64,000 nucleotides of DNA, taken from positions 434,001 through 498,000 of the forward strand of contig CAZVNM010000001.1 of NCBI GenBank assembly GCA_964628685.1. The letters are read 5' to 3'. Within the stretch, counting starts at the first letter, position 1; every line of letters begins with the position of its first letter. The stretch comes from CALMEC01 sp964628685 (GTDB taxonomy: Bacteria > Actinomycetota > Thermoleophilia > Miltoncostaeales > Miltoncostaeaceae). Under the pieces are notes generated by a model. The model made no database searches and was not told the origin of the DNA. It saw only the letters and a list, made by a program, of their open reading frames with translations. This document shows, piece by piece, positions 58,285-64,000 of the stretch. The translations under genes were made by a program, and so were the position numbers.

Positions 58285-58574
58285 ATCACGCTCAGCCGCG
58301 CGGCGGACCCACGTCGGTGCGCGGCGTGCCGTGTGGAGCATCGTCGTGACGATCCATGACGGGCGGCGTGACCACACCGCCCGTCGATGACCCCGCGCGA
58401 CGCCGAAGAAGGTCTCGGCGCCGCCACGAAGGATCCGCCCGAGCCGTCGGAGAGCCGACCAGCCTCGCCGGGGCGAGGGGACCCGCTCGCAAGGTCGCGA
58501 CGCCCCCACCGCGGGCGTGCGCCCCGTCAACCGGTGAGCCGGTCGACGCCGCCACCGCCTGAGAGAATCGTCGC
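58285..58574. other. intergenic region, nothing recognised
   Basis: About 290 bp with no supported gene, RNA or regulatory element. Short open frames here are Arg/Pro-rich and lack a plausible RBS. Confidence 0.6.
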
Positions 58575-58982
58575 ATGCCGAGCGCAGTCCAGCTGATCCG
58601 TGCATCCAACCTGTCCGACGTCGCCGAGTACGCGTACGCATCGACCGCACCGAAGGACGCGCGATTGATCTTCCTGGCGGGCGCGTGCCCGCTGGGGGAC
58701 GATGGCAGGACCGTGGCGGTCGGCGACCACGCCGGCCAGGCCGCGGCGTGCGTGGAGACGATGCGGCGCGCGCTGGCCGCCGCCGGGTCGACCATCGAGG
58801 ATGTGATCAGCACGCGCGTGCTCGTGGCGTCCTCGTCGCAGGCCGACCTGGTCGCGGCCTGGGAGGTCGTGCGGGACGCCTTCGGTGACCACGACGTGCC
58901 GAGCACGCTGATGGGCGTGACCGTGCTGGGGTACGACGACCAGCTGGTGGAGATCGAGGCGGTCGCCGCGGTCGCCGACTGA
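58575..58982 (+). CDS. RidA/YjgF family protein
   Basis: 135 residues. The family hydrolyses reactive enamine/imine intermediates of PLP enzymes. The conserved Arg in DVISTRVLV and Glu in LVEIEAVA, needed for deaminase activity in RidA, are present. It lies upstream of a PLP-dependent aminotransferase, which fits a detoxifying role, though the two have separate starts. Confidence 0.85.
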   Translation: MPSAVQLIRASNLSDVAEYAYASTAPKDARLIFLAGACPLGDDGRTVAVGDHAGQAAACVETMRRALAAAGSTIEDVISTRVLVASSSQADLVAAWEVVRDAFGDHDVPSTLMGVTVLGYDDQLVEIEAVAAVAD

Positions 58983-59126
58983 TCGACGGGGTCGGTCCGT
59001 GGCCGCCGTCGACGTCGGGCGAACGGCCCGGCCGACCCCGACATCCGCCGCGCGCTCCACCGACGGCGCGCTCGGCGTGACCATCCGAGAGGCGGTGACC
59101 GCGGGGCCTGGGTTACGATCCCCCAC

Positions 59127-60215
59127 GTGCCAGCAACCATCTCGTTCGCGCGGGGCGCCCCCTGTCCGGAGGCCCTCCCCGCCGACCTCATCGCCCGGTG
59201 TGCCGCCGACGCGCTCAGCGCGGACGGCACGCGAATCCTGAGCTACGGAACCGGCAACGGCTACCCGCCCCTTCGCGAGGTGATCGCGCAGGAGCAGGGG
59301 GTCGATCCCGACCAGGTGTTCATCACCAACGGCTCCCTCCAGGGCTTCGTGTTCACCCTCGACGCCATGTTCGAGCCCGGTGACCGCATCGCCGTCGAGG
59401 CGCCCACCTACGACCGCGCGCTGCTTCAGGCCAACCTCCACAACCTGGCGATCCTCACGGTCCCGGTGGAGGAGGACGGCCTGTCGGTGACCGCGCTCGC
59501 CGACGCGTGCGCCGCCGGCAACGTGCCGAAGCTCCTCTACACGATCCCCAACTTCCAGAACCCCAGCGGCGCCACCCTCAGCGAGGAGAAGCGCCGTGCG
59601 CTGGTGGAGCTGGCGGACCGGTACGACTTCCTCATCCTCGAGGACGACCCGTACGGGCTGCTGCGGTTCGAGGGTGAGCACCTGCCGAGCATCGTGAGCA
59701 TGGGCGGTCACGAGCGCGTCATCTTCACGTCCTCGTTCTCCAAGACGGTGTCGCCGGGCCTGCGGGTGGGCTACATCGTGGCGCCCAAGCCGATCGCGGC
59801 GCAGCTCACGGCGATCGCCGGCAAGACCTACATCTCGCCGTCGCTCCTGGCCGAGGCCGTCATCCACCGCATCCTGGTGGACGGACACTTCGACGGGAAC
59901 GTCGCCAACGTCATCAACCTGATGCGCGAACGGCGCGACGCCATGGTCGCCGGGCTGGGTGACATGCCGGAGGGCACCGACTGCACGCCCCCCCAGGGCG
60001 GGTTCTTCCTCTGGATGGAGCTTCCCGAGCCGCTGTCGGCCGACGACCTCTTCGAGGCCGCCGGTGCCGCCGGCATCCAGTACGTCAAGGGCAGTGACTG
60101 TTTCGTCGCGGGCGGTGAGCGCACGCTGCGCCTGGCGTTCAGCGGTGTCAGCCCGGCCGAGATCACGGAGGGCATGGCCCGCCTGGGCCAGGTGTTCGCC
60201 GACGCCCGCCCGTGA
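59127..60215 (+). CDS. PLP-dependent aminotransferase, class I/II (LysN/MocR-like)
   Basis: 362 residues. GNGYPPLREVIAQEQGVDPDQVFITNGSLQGF, TIPNFQNPSGATLSEEKRR, LEDDPYGLLRF and the PLP lysine in SSFSKTVSPGLRVGY near residue 205. Closest in style to 2-aminoadipate/aromatic aminotransferases. No N-terminal GntR domain is present, unlike MocR regulators. The GTG is only about ten bases from a TTACGATCC -10-like element, suggesting a leaderless mRNA. Confidence 0.87.
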   Translation: MPATISFARGAPCPEALPADLIARCAADALSADGTRILSYGTGNGYPPLREVIAQEQGVDPDQVFITNGSLQGFVFTLDAMFEPGDRIAVEAPTYDRALLQANLHNLAILTVPVEEDGLSVTALADACAAGNVPKLLYTIPNFQNPSGATLSEEKRRALVELADRYDFLILEDDPYGLLRFEGEHLPSIVSMGGHERVIFTSSFSKTVSPGLRVGYIVAPKPIAAQLTAIAGKTYISPSLLAEAVIHRILVDGHFDGNVANVINLMRERRDAMVAGLGDMPEGTDCTPPQGGFFLWMELPEPLSADDLFEAAGAAGIQYVKGSDCFVAGGERTLRLAFSGVSPAEITEGMARLGQVFADARP

Positions 60216-60225
60216 CGCGCCCCGC

Positions 60226-60525
60226 GTGAACGACGACGACCTGACACGGATCATGGGCGACGAGCCGTCCGGCCCCGGCGAGGGGCTGGACGAGCGTCAG
60301 CGCAAGCAGCTCATCCGCGTCGGGGTCCTCGTCGGCATCGCGCTTCTGATCGTCACGTTCATCTTCAGCAACACACGCCAGGTGCGCGTGTCGTTCGTCT
60401 TCTTCAGCACCACGTCGTCGCTGATCTGGGTGATCGTCAGCTCCCTGATCCTGGGGTTCATCGCCGGCTGGCTGCTGCCGGGGCAGATCCGGCGCTGGCG
60501 GGCGCGACGCAAGGACGCCGCGTGA
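60226..60525 (+). CDS. LapA-domain (DUF1049) membrane protein
   Basis: 99 residues. Two hydrophobic helices (about 30-48 and 62-84) flank NTRQVRVSFVFFSTTSSLIWVIVSSLILGFIAGWL, the LapA/YciS pattern. In E. coli LapA partners LapB in controlling lipopolysaccharide synthesis; LapA-domain proteins also occur widely in bacteria without LPS. It begins 10 bp after the aminotransferase. Confidence 0.8.
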   Translation: MNDDDLTRIMGDEPSGPGEGLDERQRKQLIRVGVLVGIALLIVTFIFSNTRQVRVSFVFFSTTSSLIWVIVSSLILGFIAGWLLPGQIRRWRARRKDAA

Positions 60526-60571
60526 CCGCATCACCGCGACCCCCGGTCGCGCGACGGACGGAGGTCCGCCC

Positions 60572-61273
60572 ATGATGACGACCAGCATCGTCGCCGCACT
60601 CGACTGGATGGACCCGCAGTGGCTGCTCGACCGCTTCGGCAAGCAGTTCTTCTGGGTCTCGGTCGCGATCGTGTTCATCGAATGCGGCCTGCTCTTTCCC
60701 ATCCTGCCCGGTGACTCACTGCTGTTCGCCGTGGGCCTCTTCATCGCCGAGGGGTCGATCGACATCCCCATCTGGCTGGCGTGCATCCTCCTCACGATCG
60801 CCGCCTTCGTGGGCAACGTCACCGGCTACGAGATCGGGCGGGTGCTGGGCGCACCGCTCACCACCCGCGATGGACGCTTCCTCAAGAAGAAGTACTTCGA
60901 CGAAACCCGGGCGTTCTTCGACAAACACGGCAACAAGGCCCTGGTCATCGGGCGCTTCGTCCCCATCGTCCGCACGTTCGTAACGGTCGTGGCGGGGGTC
61001 ACCCGCATGGATCGGCGGCGCTTCTTCGTGTGGAGCGGGGTCGGCGCCGTGCTGTGGGCCACCGGCATCACGGTGCTCGGATACTTCCTCGGTCAGGCCT
61101 TCCCGGTCCTGAAGGAGCACCTGGAGCTGGCCATCCTGGTCATCGTCGCCATCTCGGTGGTCCCGATGATCATCGAGTTTTTCCGTGCGCGCAGCGCCAG
61201 CCGGACCGCCATCACCGAGGCGGTCGAGGCCGTCGACGACGTGACGGACGATCCCCCCGCCCAGCCGGGCTGA
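60572..61273 (+). CDS. DedA family membrane protein
   Basis: 233 residues with about five membrane segments. DedA marks are FIECGLLFPILPGDSLLFAVGLFI, GYEIGRVLGAPL, FFDKHGNKALVIGRFVPIVRTFVTVVAGVTRM (conserved acidic and Arg residues) and WSGVGAVLWATGITVLGYFLG. DedA proteins recycle undecaprenyl phosphate or other lipids across the membrane. GGAGG precedes the ATG. An acidic tail ends the protein. Confidence 0.88.
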   Translation: MMTTSIVAALDWMDPQWLLDRFGKQFFWVSVAIVFIECGLLFPILPGDSLLFAVGLFIAEGSIDIPIWLACILLTIAAFVGNVTGYEIGRVLGAPLTTRDGRFLKKKYFDETRAFFDKHGNKALVIGRFVPIVRTFVTVVAGVTRMDRRRFFVWSGVGAVLWATGITVLGYFLGQAFPVLKEHLELAILVIVAISVVPMIIEFFRARSASRTAITEAVEAVDDVTDDPPAQPG

Positions 61274-61355
61274 CCTTCACAAACCGTTGACAGACGCGGG
61301 TCCGCCGGAACCCACCGGCTGGGCCCGGCGACGGAGGCTTTGGGAGGGTGGCCCG

Positions 61356-62630
61356 ATGTCGAATCCACCTCGTCGTGCCGCGTTCACACGCACGGCCATC
61401 GTCGGCGCCCTCTGCCTGACGATCGGCGCAACGAGCGCGAACGCCGCCCTCACCCGCCAGAACGCCTACAAGATGGGCGCCAAGAAGCAGTCGACCACCG
61501 TGATCCTGCGCAAGGCCTTCCCGGGCGTGCGCATGATGCGGATGAAGGAGGCGCCGATCCGCGTCCTCCTGGCCGACGACGTGCCCAGTGCGGGTGTGGA
61601 GGCAAAGACGCCGCTGGCGCTCACCGATGCCGGCCGCCCCGACCGGGCGCCCATCACGCTGCCGGCCGACCACCGGTACGAGGTCACGCGCGCCGGTGGC
61701 GGGTTCGTCGTCCGCGACGTCGACACCGGCAAGCGCTGGACGACCGTCGGCGCGCCGATCCTCGACTCGCTGAACGTGGATACCGGCATCCGCGTCTCGG
61801 AGCCCGCGACCATCAACCGGCGCTACCGCGGCGCGATCCGCGTGCAGGCGGCGCGCGGCAACCGCGTGCAGATCGTGAACGTGCTGGACGTCGAGCTCTA
61901 CCTGCTGGGCACGCTTCCCGGCGACATGCCGCCGGCATGGGGTGTGAAGGCCCCGACGACGCTCTCCGCAGGAGCCGTGGCGCTCCGGTCCCGCGCGCTC
62001 ACGCAGCGAAAGCGCGACAGCGCGCCGTTCGACTTCACCGCGTCCGACCCCAAGTACCTCGGCCTCGACGGCGAGCGCACCCGCACCACCCAGGCGGTGC
62101 AGCGCACCCGCAACCTCACGCTGCGTCGCGGCAAGTACCCGTACCCGGCCAACTTCAGCGGCGTGAAGGCGATGGGCTCCAACGCGTTCCAGCCGCGGCC
62201 CGGTGCGCCGGCCCCGGTCGCGTTCGGCCCCACAACCCAGGTGCAGGGGGCGTCGTCGTCCCGTGCGGTCGCGGCCATGAACCTGGCCATGACCTTCCGC
62301 GGCACCCCCTACCGCTGGGGTGGCTCACAGCCGGGCGGGTTCGACTGCTCGGGCCTCCTGCACTACGTGTTCGCCAAGCAGGGCGTCAAGCTGCCGCGCG
62401 TGGCCGAGGACCAGGCGAGGGCCGGCCAGCCGGTCACCGACATCAACGCGCTGCAGCAGGGTGACCTCGTCTTCTTCGCCGACAGCTCGGGCTACATCCA
62501 CCACATCGGCATCTACATCGGCGACGGCAACATGGTGCACGCACCCCGCACCGGCGACGTCGTGAAGGTCTCCAAGATCACCGAGGGCTACTACCGCAGC
62601 CGCTTCGCGGGCGGACGCCGCATCGCGTGA
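61356..62630 (+). CDS. secreted SpoIID-like/NlpC-P60 peptidoglycan hydrolase
   Basis: 424 residues. A signal peptide (about 1-34) precedes an N-terminal SpoIID-like amidase/transglycosylase region (about 150-260), where RYRGAIRVQ, VLDVELYLLGTLPGDMPPAWG and GAVALRSRAL match SpoIID except that the catalytic Glu position reads Asp (GDMP). The C-terminal NlpC/P60 domain (about 310-424) has the catalytic Cys in GFDCSGLL near residue 330 and His in HHIGIYIG and VHAPR. GGGAGG precedes the ATG. A closely related paralogue follows. Confidence 0.85.
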   Translation: MSNPPRRAAFTRTAIVGALCLTIGATSANAALTRQNAYKMGAKKQSTTVILRKAFPGVRMMRMKEAPIRVLLADDVPSAGVEAKTPLALTDAGRPDRAPITLPADHRYEVTRAGGGFVVRDVDTGKRWTTVGAPILDSLNVDTGIRVSEPATINRRYRGAIRVQAARGNRVQIVNVLDVELYLLGTLPGDMPPAWGVKAPTTLSAGAVALRSRALTQRKRDSAPFDFTASDPKYLGLDGERTRTTQAVQRTRNLTLRRGKYPYPANFSGVKAMGSNAFQPRPGAPAPVAFGPTTQVQGASSSRAVAAMNLAMTFRGTPYRWGGSQPGGFDCSGLLHYVFAKQGVKLPRVAEDQARAGQPVTDINALQQGDLVFFADSSGYIHHIGIYIGDGNMVHAPRTGDVVKVSKITEGYYRSRFAGGRRIA

Positions 62631-62662
62631 TCGGGGCCGACGGGCCCGAGGCCGATCCATCA

Positions 62663-62696
62663 CGCCCCGCACCGGTGATGCCGCCGGTGCAGGGCG
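62663..62696. terminator. hairpin between the two paralogues
   Basis: 13-bp arms (CGCCCCGCACCGG and CCGGTGCAGGGCG, one mismatch) with an 8-nt loop, 32 nt after the stop. Confidence 0.55.
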
Positions 62697-62902
62697 ACTC
62701 ACGGGCCGCCAGCGGTTGCGTGACGCGGGGCCGCGACGTCCGGGCGCGCAACCCCGTTTCGACCCGATCCGGACGTGGTGAGCGGCCCGGCCGACGGGTG
62801 GCGATGACAGCCGCGACGCGCGCCGTTGTGCAAGGGGGCCGTTCGTCCCCGGGTGGACGGGCGTGTGCCGTCTCCCCCACGACCCGTGCTAACGTGCCCG
62901 CC

Positions 62903-64000
62903 GTGCGACGCCCGTCTCTCGTCAAGCGGTCGCTCGTCGGTGCCGTCGTCGGCGCCCTCGTGCTCGCTCTCACCGGTGCCGCATCCGCCGCGATCTCCCG
63001 TCAGGACGCGTACCGGATGGGGCAGAAGAAGCAGTCGACCACCAGGATCCTGCGCACGGCGTTCCCCGGTGTGCAGATGGCGCGGATGAAGGAGGCCCCC
63101 ATCCGGGTGCTCCTCGCAGACGACGAGCCGGCGGCGGGTGTGACGGCGCAGACGCCGATGATCCTCACCGAGGACGGCAACCCCGCGTTCACGCCGGTCA
63201 CGCTCACCCCGCAGCACCGCTACGAGGTGACCCACAAGAACGGCGGCTTCACCGTCCGCGACGTCGACGGCACCGCCGTCCACCGCATGACCGGCGCCCC
63301 CACGTTCGACGCGCAGAACGCGAACACCGGCATCCTCCTGGCGGAGCCGGCGACGCTCAACCGGCGCTACCGCGGCGTGATCCGCGTCCAGCACGACGCA
63401 CGGCGCGGCGACACGGTTCAGATCATCAACATCCTGGACGTCGAGCTCTACCTGCAGGGCACGCTGCCCGGCGACATGCCGGACACCTGGGGCGCACGGG
63501 CCCCCACGACGCTTGCAGCGGGTGCGGTCGCGCTGCGCTCCCGCGCGCTCACCCAGCGAAAGCGCGAGAGCGCACCATTCGACTTCACCGCCTCCGACCC
63601 CAAATACCTCGGCCTCGACGGCGAGCGCACCCGCACCACCCAGGCGGTGCAGCGCACCCGCAACCTCACGCTCCGTCGCGGCAAGTACCCCTACCCGGCC
63701 AACTTCAGCGGCATGCGGGCGATGGGCTCCAACGCCTTCCAGCCCCGCCCCGGCAAGCCCATGCCGGTGGCCTTCGGGCCCACGAAGTCGGTGCCCGGCG
63801 CATCGCCCACCAAGGCGCTCGCGGCGATGAACCAGGCCATGACCTTCCGCGGCACGCCGTACCGCTGGGGCGGTTCGGCGCCCGGTGGGTTCGACTGCTC
63901 CGGTCTCGTCTACTACGTCTTCGCGCAGCAGGGTGTGAAGCTGCCCCGCGTGGCCGAGGACCAGGCCAAGGCCGGCCAGCCGGTCACCGACATCAACGCA
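62903..64000 (+). CDS. secreted SpoIID-like/NlpC-P60 hydrolase, paralogue, 3' end cut by window
   Basis: 366 codons are present, open at the window end. It is colinear with the preceding protein: signal peptide (about 1-28), ISRQDAYRMGQKKQSTTRIL, VLLADDEPAAGV, ILDVELYLQGTLPGDMP, then the NlpC/P60 domain with GFDCSGLVYYVF. Parts of the two genes are nearly identical at the DNA level around 62040-62160 and 63590-63710, suggesting recent duplication or gene conversion. The GTG start follows a TAACGT -10-like element with almost no leader. Confidence 0.83.
   Translation, partial: MRRPSLVKRSLVGAVVGALVLALTGAASAAISRQDAYRMGQKKQSTTRILRTAFPGVQMARMKEAPIRVLLADDEPAAGVTAQTPMILTEDGNPAFTPVTLTPQHRYEVTHKNGGFTVRDVDGTAVHRMTGAPTFDAQNANTGILLAEPATLNRRYRGVIRVQHDARRGDTVQIINILDVELYLQGTLPGDMPDTWGARAPTTLAAGAVALRSRALTQRKRESAPFDFTASDPKYLGLDGERTRTTQAVQRTRNLTLRRGKYPYPANFSGMRAMGSNAFQPRPGKPMPVAFGPTKSVPGASPTKALAAMNQAMTFRGTPYRWGGSAPGGFDCSGLVYYVFAQQGVKLPRVAEDQAKAGQPVTDINA

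Noticed and set aside
58356..58562. Short frames between the L,D-transpeptidase and RidA genes
   Set aside because: Composition typical of shadow translation in GC-rich DNA and no ribosome-binding site.

Overview
The window is very GC-rich, densely packed bacterial chromosome. Stop and start codons overlap repeatedly as ATGA or GTGA, and GTG starts are common. An Rpf-type lytic domain, an acyl-CoA carboxylase with an epsilon subunit, an LCP cell-wall ligase and a sigma-factor gene coupled to a CU044_5270-like protein point to Actinomycetota. A deep-branching lineage such as Thermoleophilia would fit, but that is inference. There are no rRNA genes, phage or recognisable insertion sequences, and I found no tRNA gene or CRISPR array.

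Layout. 1-8.1 kb: translation and cell-envelope housekeeping (tatD end, metG, rsmI, ROK sugar kinase, LCP protein, FmdB zinc ribbon, polysaccharide deacetylase, flippase-like protein). 8.3-16.4 kb: two complete high-affinity phosphate transporters in tandem on the minus strand. One has PstC and PstA fused, and both are preceded by 11-nt phased GTGAC-type repeats that look like PHO boxes. 16.7-20.2 kb: an MptA-like GTP cyclohydrolase, a double-ACT protein, peptide deformylase and an Rpf-like lytic protein. 20.4-22.7 kb: a coupled operon of an ExeA-type ATPase, a small protein and a CHAD domain apparently split into two genes. 22.9-27.8 kb: a GCS2 ligase and a flavin electron-transfer operon (ApbE, ferric-reductase-like membrane protein, NuoF-like protein, ferredoxin). 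27.9-30.9 kb: secreted and membrane proteins of unknown function around a triplicated gene 3' end with hairpins.

30.9-35.9 kb: selB, selA and a MoaD-like gene, diverging from glyA, which carries a ZTP riboswitch. 36.0-43.5 kb: an ABC1/UbiB-like protein, a sulfate ABC transporter, a frameshifted sigma-factor gene with its partner, and an Rrf2 regulator. 43.5-49.5 kb: a GntR regulator diverging from a propionyl-CoA to succinyl-CoA module (mutase large subunit, carboxylase beta, epsilon and alpha). 49.6-51.7 kb: NnrS-like, DUF59 and DUF2249 genes. 51.7-53.6 kb: an AT-richer stretch of gene debris next to a DUF433/DUF5615 toxin-antitoxin pair. 53.6-64 kb: yaaA, acetyltransferase, sucCD, L,D-transpeptidase, RidA, aminotransferase, DedA, and two paralogous SpoIID-like/NlpC-P60 proteins, the second cut by the window end.

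The genes group into phosphate uptake with possible polyphosphate handling, propionate catabolism feeding the TCA cycle (mutase product succinyl-CoA, then SucCD), one-carbon metabolism, selenocysteine incorporation, flavin-based redox at the membrane, and cell-wall remodelling.
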